This document shows positions 1 to 14,489 of a stretch of 64,000 bases of DNA, piece by piece; positions within the stretch are counted from its first letter, which is position 1, and each line of letters begins with the position of its first letter. The stretch is from Amia ocellicauda (taxonomy: Eukaryota; Chordata; Actinopteri; Amiiformes; Amiidae), in the NCBI RefSeq assembly GCF_036373705.1, contig NC_089850.1, positions 47,891,548-47,955,547 on the forward strand, written 5' to 3'. The notes beneath the pieces were generated by a model, which made no database searches, was not told the origin of the DNA, and saw only the letters and a list, made by a program, of their open reading frames with translations. The position numbers and the translations under genes are program-made.

Positions 1-893
1 TATTTATTTTCTTTTAATAGTCAGCGACATATATATTCTTAAAGTATATATCCATTATTCTTTTACTATTTACAATGGTGCTCAGAGGAAGGCAAATCAA
101 TGATCTCATTACAGAGTATAACCCTTATTGTCACACCCTCGTCACGTTGTATACATATATATGACAGCACTGAAATTATAATCTGAACTGGCAATTTACT
201 GGACTGCATCTTTGCCTCTTTCTGCATGTAAACAATGCAAATATGCCTTAAAACCTGAATGAATGATCTCACATACGCCATCATTATTTCAGTTGACACA
301 CATTTGCATTCGATTTTCTCATGTAAAAAATGCAAAATGTATTTAACTCATGAGTTATATGTAATGACTAAACTTTGATACACAGTCTTGATTAAGTAAT
401 AATGTTTTGTTCCCCATGTTCACAAGATGAAGCACGAATAGATGAAACCTGCAGATGGAAACAAACTTCAATATAAAACCATAAAAAGATTACTGTTTCC
501 AATTTAGAAATACTCTTCTAACAAACAAACAAACACAAATACATTTTCGCTTTTGAGTGAAAAGTACGTGAAATATAGCGTTATTATTATAATGATAAAT
601 CCATATGTTTGAATCAGAATATAAACGAGCAGAGCCGCAGTCGTGTTTTAAGCCCAATCAGGTGTGTACTCGTCTGTTATTTTGAGTGTCATGATGCTTG
701 TGCCACATTTAAAAGAATAAGATTGCTTTACCACTAGTCGTGAGTCAAACTAGTCTCCATCTTAAAATACTACTTTCATGGCAGTTTTGGCTGTTGCCTT
801 ATTGAGAAGTAAATAAAAAATCACGTTCATTACAAATGTTAGATTACTGCGCAGGGGGTCAATTATTTTATTTGTGGATCACCCAGTTATACA

Positions 894-895
<2 letters not shown>

Positions 896-964
<69 letters not shown>
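896..964. repeat. (TTA)n microsatellite
   Basis: About 23 uninterrupted trinucleotide units. Confidence 0.98.
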
Positions 965-965
<1 letters not shown>

Positions 966-3900
966 AATTGCATTTCATTAAGAAAATGGGATACACTTTG
1001 TGATTATATTTTTTTCTAAATTAAAATCTAAATAGTCTGAATGCTTTTCTTTCTAATTTGCATTTAGGACCTGTAGATTCTAATTTTGGAATTAAATCAG
1101 TTCAACTCCTGAAATCCTGTCTGTGGATCATCTGTGCTTTGTAAACCGAAACTAACGAGGCTATCCAAAGATGAAGCCAATGTGGACTTGAAGATCATTC
1201 TTTCATTATCACTGGTATCATTGAAAAAACAGACGCTTTTCCTCCCTTTCTGTGTCCTACACGTTACTGTAATGTTGATGTAAGTCTGCACACATAGCCT
1301 ACAATACGGAATGGATTCGTGATTGACATTAAATCCGATAACAGTTGTTCTCCTCTATAGATAAAAGTAGTCTTACTTATAAATAGAAACATTTATATTG
1401 CTAAATTAATATTGGAATTACTCGTAATTGATAGCATAATAGTTTAAGGATGAAGGATTAAGGTTACAGGCAGACGTTTTCTAATTTGAGCTGTCCAAGG
1501 TGCTGAACTCCATCTGTATAAATAGATATCAATCTCATATTAACAACCAATTAACAAAATATGTTTAATAAACGCAGCCATTTGCGCTAGGCTGTAACTC
1601 TGAATAATTTACATTAAGGGAGAAATAAATGGCAAAGCTGCAATACATTTTAACGATACGATTTTGTGTGGATATGCAAAACACACTGTTAATAATCTTG
1701 GATCAGCACTATGCACGCCCCTAAGGTCATAAGCACCCTGCAAGCCACAGGGGTCACTGCTGTGTCACTATCCAAAGGAAATCTGGACAGTCTTGAATCA
1801 ACCCAAGACATTTCCAGTGATCAATTCCATGAAGATTTCTGTATCCAGTCCTTTGTGGGGGGAGGAGATGCACCCAGGTGTGTGACTGAATCCAGGAATA
1901 GAGAGGGGCTAGATGCTGTTAATATGCAACTCATATTTCCTCCTAAAGCCAATATTAACAGATATGAGACAGCAACTGTGTCTCTATATAATTTTGCATT
2001 ATAGCTAAGCTTTCAAAATTAAAGATTTCATTTAGCATTCTTATCTCTTGCACCACATTGTATGGACACCACTGAAAATCTAAAATGTCTTAGTTTTTTC
2101 ATATAACACATCACCACAATATTTTCAGTAGATTCACCTTTTTTCTTTCTTTTTTAAAGTCACTATCATGGAGTCAGGAGATATGATAGCTTTTAACAGT
2201 ATGCAAATTGCTGTGTGATCACTTGTTTTGCCTATATCTATACCTAAGTAATCTATGCTATATACAATTATGTTTTTATACTGTATGTGTCTAAGGTAGA
2301 GAAGAAATCAAGTTATATGTTTCTCTGTCCTTCATTTCTCTAGTGTTCAAATTGATTTTTCCTGTAATGAGTTGTAAAAGGCCAAAGATGATGTGCTTTA
2401 TGAGTCCTATTGTCATTGTCAAGGTCTTCCAATTTATAAGGGACAACAAGGAACAAGGAACTCTTTAACTGTCCCAACTAGACAATTGATTCTCACTATA
2501 TTGATTATGTTGACAGCTGGGAATCATATTGCAAATCATATTGTTTCAATTAAAGTAGTCTTTGTGTTTACTGACTAGTGATTTTTGTGTTTACTGGCTA
2601 GTGATTGGAGCTATAAAGAGATGTAAATTATCATGTTAAGAAGTACAGATCAAGCTAATCAAAATAGGTGAGGAAAGTGAAAACATAAGTTAAATTATAT
2701 CTCTTTTTATTTCATTAATTGTTTTCACAAACAGGTTAGTCCTTCCACATCTGCTGGAAGATCACATTGCCATTTGCAATAACTCTCACTTTCTGCTCTG
2801 ACAGCTTAGAAACAATGGAAGGTTTAGACAGTGTAATGTGACATGGTTTCTATTTCTATTTAAGAAAGAAATCTCAGAGTGTTAACACCCAGCTAATATA
2901 AACTAACCAATTGAAACAACTGCACATTCAACAGCTCTAATGGAGAAGGAAGTGACTTTGAAAGAAAGGGCAACTCTTGGATCATTTTCATTTTCAGTAT
3001 TTTCAACACATCATGCTTCCCAAGACTCCAGTTTAAACACAGGGTCTCCTGGCTTTATGCCGTCAACTGGCCAAAAGACCCTTGCCCTCAGCTTTCCATT
3101 TACAGTTAATCTACCTCTGCTTTCCCAGGGCTATTCTGAGAGGAGTGGGAGAAGATGAAAGGTGTACTGAACAAAGACATTGTCAGAACAAGTTTAAAGT
3201 AAGTCTGGAATGCAAACATGTGCTTTGATAAAGCAATGCAAAATTGCAGGAAACAGAGACAGACATTATTCGAAAAGTCACAACTCAATTTAAGTTTTTT
3301 ATGCTTAATGCATCAATTATAAATTCACAAATGCATGGTTATATGCTTGATCTGTATTTTCACAATCTGTACTTTCATATTATGCTTATATTCCATTTGA
3401 ATGATATAAAAATACAGATGGAAACCTAAAACAAGGCATAAAGAGCATATTTATGAGATACAACCTTTTTCTTGGTGGAATATTTATCCTATATTTAGTA
3501 ATCAAAGGGTAATCTCTAACTAAACTCTTCCATACAGTATAAGCACATATGAAAACCATAGCCTTTTTTATGTATGTATGTATGTGTGTATGTATGTATT
3601 CTAGGAATCATATTAACCTGCCAAATATTGTATGTTACATGACATCTCAAAGCATTTTGGTTTTCTTTTTATAAAAGTAAATGTATGGTTTTCACAATTT
3701 GATTAAATTGAACTAATGCAAGGAGTAACTACATTATTGAATCAATATCTAGAGAATATCCATTGACATTTAGCTGTTTTCAGAAAAGAAAAACAATCAT
3801 AATTAAAGCTAATTAGGAACATATTTTTTCTCAGCCGTTCACACCAACTCCATTTTTTTCTGTCTGTCTTTAACAGTAACCTCTTACACAGCTTGCAATA

Positions 3901-4156
3901 TGCGTTGAAGGCCAAGTGGAATTTACAACTGAGATTAGAATAGAGGCCTAGGTATGTGTTGTTTTCAGTGTTTGTTTGTTTGTTTGTCTCTCTCATTTGA
4001 TACATATATCTTGTTTCATATTATTCATCTTGTGAAACAAATAGTATTGCCTAATTTTATGAGATTGTACTTGAATCGAAATGCAGTTCAAATTCCCTGT
4101 GTATCAATTAATGGCTTAATTAATTATTTAAAGACAATTTCAAATTCCCAATAAGA

Positions 4157-4157
<1 letters not shown>

Positions 4158-4224
<67 letters not shown>

Positions 4225-4237
4225 TATTATTATTATT
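4158..4237. repeat. (TTA)n microsatellite, interrupted once
   Basis: About 26 units with one slipped unit near 4221. Confidence 0.97.
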
Positions 4238-6811
4238 TAGCAATTCTATATTTAGCAATACATTTAACCAATATGTCATTGTCATCTACATGTATGCTGA
4301 TGCCTAGTATTATTATTATTGTTACAATTCTTCAAAATAATTGATTAAATAGCAGGAAATAATCTAATTAGATGGTCTGACATGACTGTGAACTACTGCA
4401 CTTCAAGTGACCAGAGCAACTGTTTGGAAGCAGTGGGGTTCCAGTGTGAAATCTGAAACAGAGAATGTCTGTTTTAGGAGGGTTATTGTGTCACCTGTCT
4501 CAGCATTACAGAACACAGCACATGAAGAAACCATTATACAGCACTGAGGCACTGAAGGATTCACCAGGGAAAATGCTGGATGAAGGGTGGAGCACCACTG
4601 CTCATTTCTCATTTAAACACATTATCTTTGGTGTTTTATTAGCAAGGTTGGTTAATTGAAAAGGAGGATAGTTTCTCTTGATTTGAAAAAAACTCAAAAT
4701 GTAAATAAAAGTAGCAGAAAGTGGCCTTGAAAATGGTTTGTAATTTGCGATTCAATGATAAAGTTTACATATGTTCTTGTGCAGAGTGTCATATGACTAA
4801 CAAATAAACATGAGAACTTCAAAATGTAATGTTCAAAGGCTTTGAAAGCAGACCCCTGTCTCAATTTATATTGTTAAAAAAACAGTTGAAGGGTTATGCG
4901 AGAATATTATGTTATGAAATTATTAACTCAGTCATATTAATACTTATATTAGGCACATGCATTTGGAGCAAAGATAATTAGCTTTTTTCATATTTTAAGA
5001 AACAAGAAGAAACAAAGCATAATAGCTGTATCATATGAGTCTGACCTCTGCATCCAGTTGCACCCATCCCTAGGGAGTATGTAGTCTTAGGCCAGGGGCA
5101 GATGTCGCCTGAAGTAAGTGCCAGGAAAAGAAGAGCAGAATAACTATATACTCCCGCTATGTCAAATTCATTTCCTCACCATGAATGTATGACACACTGC
5201 CATAGTGTACTTTCAGCTCTTTTAGTTGTGACACCTGTTACTGGAATTAATATGTGATGATGTTATGGTCAAAGCTCTAGACCTTACCAGGATATCTAGA
5301 AATCTCAACACACTGAGACTTTGCTCTATATAATATAGATATTTACTGGCTATATAGATATATAGATATTTATTGGTGCTTTTGCAAAGGTTTACATAAT
5401 ATTTAAGTATTAATGTATATAATTACATAGCTTGCAGTCACAGGGGTGAAGTGCAAACATAAATGTATGCTCATTCACAGAAGAAATCATTATCCAGAAT
5501 GTTTTATTTAAATGTGATACATTCTTGGATTTTATTAATCCTGACCTATAACTACTTGAATTCAGCAGACAAACAGGTCATAGTTTTGCTCTAAACATAA
5601 ATTACACATGCCATGTTGATCATGAAAGGACAACAATAAAGAATTAAAAAAATATGGAAAAAGTCAATAATCGTCATTTTAAATATATATTTTATAATGC
5701 ATTGTTATGGGGTTCCCATCTAGGATAAGATTTTCAAACCAAGTTCTGATAAAAGCTGTAATTTTGGGAATATAGGAATTACTTAAAATGTGAATTAAGG
5801 AGGGCAGTTAATAGATTGTATTTCCACACCTGCATGTAAGGAGAAATTATGCTAAAGGTATCAAGGTATCAAGGTATAAAGGTAAAGGTAAAAATATTTT
5901 TTTCTCTTACCCCCAGTTATCCATACCATCTATACAAATGCAGTCGGGACAACAAGAGGTCTCATCTGAGCAGAATGTGGAACACTAACAGTCAGAGCAG
6001 CCCTGAGTAAATTCTTCAGATGTATTAACCCTGTGCTGAATGTGTTCAGCAATGCCCAGTGCTGTCCCCTCTACATGTTTGACAGTTATCAATGAAATAA
6101 CACACCAAGGTGAATCACATCAAAATGTTTCTAAGCAATCACAATTTTGTTGTGCCAAGTTGGCAGAGTTTTTTCAAGTTGTAAATGTGTGATGTTGGTT
6201 CTCTGGAGATTCACTCTCCTTATTGGTTTGATGTATCACCTGATCAAGTGATCCCTGCTTGTGTGATATAATGGGTGAAGCATGGTGTGTCTTGGTGTGT
6301 CAATGATGAAAAGATGGGGGGTGGGGGTGAGTAAGTGAGGAGGAAGACATTAGCACTGCATTTTCACAGGGGCAAGAAATTCCATCTGGCTCAAATGTGT
6401 TTTGGCTGGCTGCCCAGCTCCTTGTCAAACACATGACTGTCACTCTGCCTCCTATTTCTGCCATGGACCTGGATCCCACAAGCATGAGCGAAGCCATTAG
6501 TAGTTAAAATTAGGATGGCCAAGTTGTAACAACACATGCTTATTGCCAACAAAGGCTAGATGTATCATAGATGTAGGAGTGGCAGGTTTCAATGTCACGG
6601 TCATGTGCAATTCATCAGTTCAGGCTCCTGTTATTCAGATGGAAAATCTTCATATGGTTAGCTGTTTAAATGGTGATTTCTGCTAAAAGGATTGGATGCT
6701 CTAGGTTCTAGGTATAGTATTAACTTGGGAAGACTGAATGATCTTAGAGTCAGATTAATTATTTCCAAACACTTAGAAACATTAAGCCCATTCAGTGTGT
6801 CAATACTCATA

Positions 6812-6994
6812 CAGTGAGGGAAAAAAGTATTTGATCCCCTGCTGATTTTGTACGTTTGCCCACTGACAAAGAAATGATCAGTCTATAATTTTAATGGTAG
6901 GTGTATTTTAACAGTGAGAGACAGAATAACAACAAATAAATCCAGAAAAACGCATTTCAAAAAAGTTATAAATTGATTTGCATGTTAATCACTG
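6812..6994 (+). mobile_element. solo Tc1 inverted-repeat end / deletion derivative
   Basis: 183 bases that match the left terminus of the full-length Tc1 element at 36894. It starts CAGTGAGGGAAAAAAGTATT just after TA and ends CACTG just before TA, so both flanks look like target-site TA. No transposase remains. An internal deletion product or a solo end is inferred. Confidence 0.8.
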
Positions 6995-8416
6995 TATGCT
7001 CAGTGCCAAGCTTTGAAGGTGATTCTCAAAAATATAGGTGAGTAAAATACTATACTACTTACATTTAACAACATCGTAATATTTACTGGAAATACAGCTC
7101 AATAATGCAGATTTCATTGATTGTGCAGGCATTCACCAATGTATGACTTCCTTATGAATCATATTGCAAGTTGGTTATAAACAGAATATACCATCGAAAT
7201 TTCTTGCTGGAGGCGGGGCATCATTCAGCTGGCAGGGAGCTGATTGGCTGGTGCTGAAACAGTGCTAGCAGTTTAACTGGCTGGTTTTGAAGCAGTGTAT
7301 TGGTATCCTTTTAAAATGCCCGCCAGATCTGGAAGCTGATTTGCTGTTGGCACACAATTGTTTTCTAAATTGCAATCAATCCAAATAGCTAAAAAATAAA
7401 TAACAATGTGCACAATTGGTCTTTAATGTCTGTGAACTGAGGGAAACCTTGGCTCAGGATGTTTCCAAAAAAATTTCAACATGTTTTGTTAGGAATATGT
7501 TAAGATATTTTGACACTTTTGTTTTGTATCTTAAATTGTAAAGCCCACAATCTCCCCTTTTACAATTTAATTACTTCAATTATGCCTACATGATAGGAAG
7601 CAAGGCTGAAGACCAGTTTACTGTAAATTCATATCGAGAGCCTATCCTTGTCCAGTACATTTCATAAAGCACTTTTGGAAAACCATTGCACCTAAGCAGA
7701 TTCAATTCAGGTGATTTCTGTACAACCACATGTGACTTATCTATGGTTATTATAGACTTGAGAGTTGAATTGACATCAGTGAATTCATTTTTGCATGACT
7801 TATCTTCCAAAATCAGTTCTAGAACACTACCAGGATCTCGAGTGGTTTAGATCACATTTAGCTTATTGTGATATCCTTGTTCAACAAGGTAAAGCACCAA
7901 GAGTCATCTAGAAACCTAATTGGAGATCAATCAGAAAATGAAACACAGTGTTTGTTTTCACATCAGCTGCTGTCAAACCTTTCAAAAATGATGCAGACTG
8001 GGTGATAATATGGACAGCACAGAAAATGCAAAAATATGAAAGACAGCTGCTGACAGCAAAATTAGATTAACTGAAAAACAAGTGTAAGGGACATTGTGGT
8101 TGAACTCACAGTGGACTCCTTTCATAACACTTTGCCGCTGGTGATGACAGAGCCAGCTGTCCTGCCTTTTTTTGCCCTTCTCTGTCTGCCATTAATTTTC
8201 CACAAAGGCCCACAGTGACAGCTCCCTCATAGTGACCATACTTGGAAACAAGGTGCATGATAGACATTGGAAGAATGACATACACAGCTTTGCCCCGGTG
8301 TGTTTTCCAGCTCCACCAAAAGAAGGATCATGATCTCTTGGCTTGTGGGCTTTAAATTAATTTGTTTTCCTGTCAAAAGATTTAGAAATATATTTCATAT
8401 CACTTTGTTTATCACC

Positions 8417-8474
<58 letters not shown>
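8417..8474. repeat. (TTA)n microsatellite
   Basis: About 19 units. An open frame across it translates to poly-tyrosine and is not a gene. Confidence 0.97.
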
Positions 8475-9528
8475 GTATAAACAAAGTGTGTAAATCCCAC
8501 GTTCATATGTATTAAACAGTTTAGTTGCTTCAAGTTTTCTGACTTGAAGCTATAACAGTAGTTTGATCATACTTAACAAGAAAGAAGACAGTAATAATTT
8601 AGCTTAATACTAGAGGTTCCTTCAATCTCCAATTTAGCTCTTAATTTTGTAGCCAAATGTGTTACAGAGCAACCCACAGACAAGACTGATTTACCAGTAT
8701 TGATCAGACATTCTCAAATCCACATTCCACATTCAAAGCATATTATGTCAGTGAATTATGGCTGTCGGTTTCTAAAATGACAATTAGATTAATATAAATA
8801 ACTTCAACCAGCAGCCTTGGGTTCATTTACATTTATATATTTTTTTCTATAAATGACCAGAGGAGTCCTTTGGATCAATCAGAGCTCAGAGATGTCTGTA
8901 GAGGCCTTGCTGCCCTGACACTGCAGAGTTCAGACATTACTGAGGGGCAGCACTGGAACCAGGAGGGTACAGGACTCTGGTCACCCTTACCACTGATGGA
9001 ACCTAGGTGGGTCAAAAGCAGAAACTGCTATACACATTGTGTCTTTACTTGGCAAAAGGCACAATTTACACCAGCAATCCTATACAAGGGGGATCATACT
9101 ATAGTGCATGTATATATACTTATAATACTTACACTTGTTTCTCTGTGGCTCTTTAAAATGATAACAGCCAACTTCTTCAGGCTATAACCTTCTTTTTAAG
9201 GAATCTGAGTCTGAAAATAGCCACTGTACCCTTGAAGGAAATAGGATGGTCCAGTCAGCAATCCTCTTCAGTCTTAGGAAATGTGAATGTTCAACGCAGT
9301 AACAGTGAGACAGTCCATTTTAATTTCAGAGGTTAGTTTTTGGGTATAAACTGGGAGGGGTGGTGTTTACACTCTTATCACTACCAGAATGATGGAAGTG
9401 CAGTTGGAGCAAGGTAACAGAACCTGGGGCGTATGTATGTAAGAAATGTTACAGTCCTGTATGTAAAATGGCTCAAATAAGTATCAGAATATTGTAAATT
9501 TGTGGTTAATATGAATTTTCCATAAGTT

Positions 9529-9531
<3 letters not shown>

Positions 9532-9602
<71 letters not shown>
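9532..9602. repeat. (TAA)n microsatellite
   Basis: About 23 units in the opposite orientation to the other loci. Confidence 0.97.
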
Positions 9603-11894
9603 GTACTTCACTGTATTCCAGAATACATTGCTTTGAATGTTTGAATTTAGGGTAGCAAGAATGACCTCTGTGCATTTGCAACCACCAAATACATAGTCAA
9701 TCCAGCCAGCTATCTAAACAACACCTGTGCAACATCATTGAATACATTATTTCAACAAGATATCTTTAAAATCACCTAAGCATGCCAATACTGAGGACTA
9801 TTTGTTATTGCTTTTTATGTCTGAATGAAAAACAGCACTTTATTTACCAGTGTCTAAAACGTAAAACAAATCTTACAGTGCAAGTGAATTGCTGTCATGC
9901 ATTGTAGGGCTGCTGTGATCTAGCCTGCGATCTTTCCTTAAGGAGTGCATATCACTCTAGTTCTGTTGGCTCTATGGACTCTGTAATTACCTCTAGCTAT
10001 TTAAATTAGAAATGCTAATTAATGGTTTCTTTCATCACTCATAGAGCAAACCAGTAATTCCATCTATGTCTACCTAGGCCTCTGTTTATGATCTGAGTGT
10101 GCCAAGCATTCAGACTAAATGAAAATATACACTACACTAACCATGCGTGGCATCCCTCATAACAAGCTGCAGAAACTCTCTAAAGCATTGCTGCTATGTT
10201 GTGGGGAATCTTGAGAATCTTAAGCTTAAACCACCATGCCTTCAAGCCTTTAGCAGGACAGGGGAGTTATAGATATCATCTGTGTTGAACATTATAATAA
10301 CACTTACATCTGTCCATTTTCCTGTATATAGATGACGGGCAAATATGATATTAATGTGGAAAGTGATTTTACTTTCTTACTTTTTCAATCACAGCAGTGC
10401 ATTCACACCAGGAAGCAATGCATTCCTTTTGTTTCTATAATGAGAAAACATATTTATTGTAGTGTGTGTGTGTGGTCTCATTCCCACAGGATTAATCTTG
10501 CTTCTTTTTTTTTTTGTTCCGGTTAACTTCTCCCATATGACAGTAGAGCAAATCAGCCAATGGTCCTACACCTTTTTAATGACACAATGAACAAGGCTTG
10601 ATGAAATATGTTACCAAGCCAAGGAATTTACTTCTTGCCATGTTTAGTGTAACAGCAATAAGATATCTTATTACTGTAACAAAAGGAATAGTCTCAGTCT
10701 ACTGAGAGGTATCTTGGGAGATTCATGGTTTAGGCTTTATTAAATTAGATATTTATTAAGTTTATATGATGTGCTCATTTTCTGCATTGCACAAATTCCT
10801 GATTCCTTTTGTGTCTCAATAGAACTGCAAGTGGCCAGAGAATCAAAGTAATCCTGGGTGAAACGAAATTAGAAAGTAAAATAATATAATGATCCAAAAT
10901 AATATACTACTACTACTAAAAAATATCATAATTATACATTTTATTCATGCATCACTGTTGGCACTAATCAATTCTAAATTGTCTGTGTATTTTATTCTTC
11001 CACCTTGTTGCTGATTAAATGTGCAAACTTATTTTCTTATTTATTTAATTCATTGTCAATCTTATTTCTGGTCAATGATCTTTTCTTTCATTAAAAAAAT
11101 AGGATAAGCTAATATCACAATTTTTTTCAGTAAACCATCAGAGTATAGTCAAAATTACAACAGTGTTAAGTAACTGACAACATTTTAATGAATTATGATT
11201 TTAATGAATATAAATCAAAAACATCCAGACAATGCTCTGAAGCAATTTACAGACCACATGTAAATGCTCAGATAATAAAAAATAATAAATACATAAATGA
11301 CTCGACTGTCCATATAACCTTCACTATTCCCATTTCAAACATATGAGTTAAACACATTTTGTTCACCAGCATGGTGGCAGGTCCATGTGCTGCTAAGTAC
11401 AGACTATGGCAATTGGGATAATGTCAACAACTTAGACTGGCAGTCCCTGATGACTTCTGAATGACTGTACAGGAGCTGGGTGGACCTTCTAGGAGGAATG
11501 GCATCAGATTCTTCAGGCATAGCTAAAGCAGATCATTGGAGCCATGAATCACTACTGAAAAGCCTTCTCTAACAACCCTTAACTGGTGTTCTGTGAAACA
11601 TGATTGTTACCCATTGTGAACACTTCAAAGCTACATAAACACACATGACAAATATTTTTAACCTCATATTATTTTCTCCTTTCTTCTTCGTTTATTGTTG
11701 GTTTCTGTGGCATAGTCACTGCACTACAGCCAGCCTAGTTATCACATTAATAACATTTCCACAACCTGTTCACTTCAATTCTATTCACCTGGATGGAAGG
11801 CAAGCATTTAGCCTTCATCCCCCAGAGATTAATTTTCTTCCTCTGGAGATGTTTTCTTTGTTCCTTGCCTAATGGTTCACATCTACTTGTACTT

Positions 11895-11965
11895 CATGTA
11901 CACATTGTCTGTAATGTGGCAACTTTCCAAAGGGTGCTATAAATAATGACTGATTGATTGATTTT
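11895..11965 (+). repeat. possible LINE 3' tail
   Basis: Ends in GGGTGCTATAAATAATGACT followed by short TGAT repeats, the style of fish CR1/L2-like 3' ends. A similar tail lies near 34.3 kb. Confidence 0.35.
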
Positions 11966-14288
11966 TGTTGCAAACATTCTAGTATTTGCATTAATCCAGA
12001 TTGACCATTACCATGATTATGCAAATTGTTATGTGTTCACAGGTTTACAACAATAAACCTCATTGAAGTATTAGCAGAAGAATTCTATTTCTTTTTCAAA
12101 AATTTGGTCTATCTTTAGATGTATCTTGGAAGAATGCATGTCTTTCAATGTTTTATGTTGAATTAAAATTAATGGTAGACATGATACATATTTTTAATAG
12201 AAGATTTAAATACCTGAAAGTATAATGTATTCATAAGAATAGGTACATCAGCTGTTTTTAATTTAAAACGAATCTCTTAATACATCTGACCAAAACAAAA
12301 TTGGGACAAATTGAAGGCTGGCTGGCCTGTGTGGTCTACCTCAGGAATATCCCAGCGTCTTACTAAATAGGTATTAATTACAACAATGAAACATGAAGGA
12401 AAAGGTTCTAGATCAACCTTAGTATGGATTTATTAGTACTAATTGAACACAATTTAAAAACCTAGTCTGTGCTGTCCCATACAGACTACAACCATCCCAA
12501 GTGCAAGATAAAAATTGCAATTTATCATGGTATTTAACTGCATAAATCAAATGTGTATTTTATTTTTAACTCCATAACTGTTGTTCTAGTACTATTTTCA
12601 GGGGGATAGGCAATATCTATAAATGAGGTGCTGGTTTTAAAAGACCTTGAGTGACAAAGCCACAACTACAGTCCTCAAAGAGAAAAAGCAATATCATAAA
12701 ATTATGGTATATATGTATACTATGCCTTACATATGCATTTATTGTTATCAAACCTTGCTTGGAGAGATGAGTCTTTCAGAGTTTCAGATCATTATCCCAG
12801 TCCTTTTTATAGCTGGTGAGCTTTACAGCTCACGGGATGTCAGTTTAGTTCTGGGTTAAGTTATCAGAGTGGAATCTTGTGATTGGCCTGTTCTTGATTT
12901 GAAAAGTTGACACCCTTTGTTGTTGTCTGGTTTGCAGATCTTTTGGTTGGAGGAGGGGTTGAACTTTCAGGAATGTTGTAAATCTCTGCCCTGCACTTTG
13001 TTAACAACTGTTGTTTAACTGTGAATTGTTGGAGTGTAATTAATTCCTTTTCAGATTAAATCAAATAATGCATACGATTTGTTTATTATTATGTCTGTTA
13101 TAGACATTTTGGAAAATTAATCCCAACCATTATTTAATGAATTATAGCTCCTTTGAATGTAAGTATATATATATATATAAAAAAACCACATCCTTTTCAT
13201 ATTTCTCTATCCACCTATTTATCGTGTCAAATTAAGACAGGTTGACAGGGTTCACGTGAAAGTCCACAGTCACACAATGATTTCAAAGGTGTTTGTCTGT
13301 CAGTTCTACTGCTAGTTATTTCACTGGTAAATCTGTGTAAGTCTGTACATTTCATGTCTGTCAATCAGAATATGATCAGCAATAATTTTGGGACCAGTCA
13401 TTTGAACATTGCAATTAAATATTGCATATTTAAAACTGAATTTACTGTAGTATATATAAAGAGTTCCAAGGCTCATAGGAGACATGCAAAATGTATACTT
13501 TTAGATGACCGAAAGTACTCAGAGTTCTTGCGCTTTATGGATATTGTGTTTTCAATACCTTAACAGTTCAAGTTGCATACAAAATTAAGTTTAATATCTT
13601 CAAAAATATCTTAATTAAATATTTTTTCCATTACTAAAAAACAAGCAGATCCTTAACCTGGGCACTACACAGTCTACAAGCACTACAAGCAGATATTTTT
13701 GCTCTCTTCTAAATGTCAGGTTTCCTAAATTGGCTCTCCTGAAATAAGCATATACAGACTCAGAAAAATAACATCTCAGTATAAATAGCTGCTGTTCTGA
13801 TTTTTCTTGTTGTATTATTATTTATTGTCAAAACTAAACAGTAAACTGTGACAAAGACTAGATCACCATTGTGCTGTATAAATATTTTTAAATTAATGTA
13901 CTTTCCAAAAATTATGACAAGCCTTACCTAACATACACTGCTATAAAGTCACTACTATCAGTGTAGAACACATTAAGTATGAATAAAAAAGAGAAAGCAG
14001 CAACAAAACATCACCTGACTTTTTTACTTCTCCTCTGGATGTTTTCCATAGAAGAAACCTGCAGAGAAAGTCTATGTTCTCTTTTTCTTCACTCATGAAA
14101 AGACAATTCTAGGCTACATAATTTTTTTGTCTTTCAATAACTACAACTGCTTTCCTACAAGGCCTTGCAGCACTTGGCAGAAGTTTGCCCGCCTTGCAGG
14201 TAACGGGGTTGTGCGGTTGGAGTTTTCCCCAAAAATGTTTATAGGCATAAATATGTATTATTATTATTGATTTTCCAAGATTTGTGAA

Positions 14289-14489
14289 GGTTGTGTAAAC
14301 TATGTTATCTTTCAAGTCGGAAACACTGCCCAAGGGGGAGGGATTTCTGCGCACTTCCGTAGGAACCCAATCAAAACGTCACTCTATCAAAGCTGCCATT
14401 GTCTCCTGCGCTCGGCACTCAGAACAGGTCCCTTCCCACTTCCTGTTCCATAAAACGTGACGTCAGTGCAGGTTCGTCCTCTTTTGCCT
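14289..14489 (+). repeat. left inverted terminal repeat of the DIRS element
   Basis: The segment with AACACTGCCCAAGGGGGAGG, CACTTCCGTAGG and AAAACGTGACGTCAGTGCAG is repeated in reverse complement at 20232-20454. The outermost 30 bases are diverged. Confidence 0.88.

Larger units (their letters stand above)
1..14288. other. gene-free intergenic DNA
   Basis: AT-rich, with no ORF showing recognisable protein sequence or coherent exon structure. It holds four (TTA/TAA)n microsatellites, a solo Tc1 end near 6.8 kb and a possible LINE tail near 11.9 kb. In human the gene beyond RFX6 on this side is VGLL2, hundreds of kb away, so a long gap is expected. Somewhat GC-richer non-repetitive blocks (for example 7860-8280) could be regulatory. 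Confidence 0.6.

Noticed and set aside
1711..2004. 97-codon open frame
   Set aside because: No recognisable protein features, no splice context and composition like the surrounding intergenic DNA.
8300..8515. Open frame with a poly-tyrosine run
   Set aside because: It is the (TTA)n microsatellite read in one frame; the same holds for the poly-leucine frames at 9484-9681 and 53961-54254.
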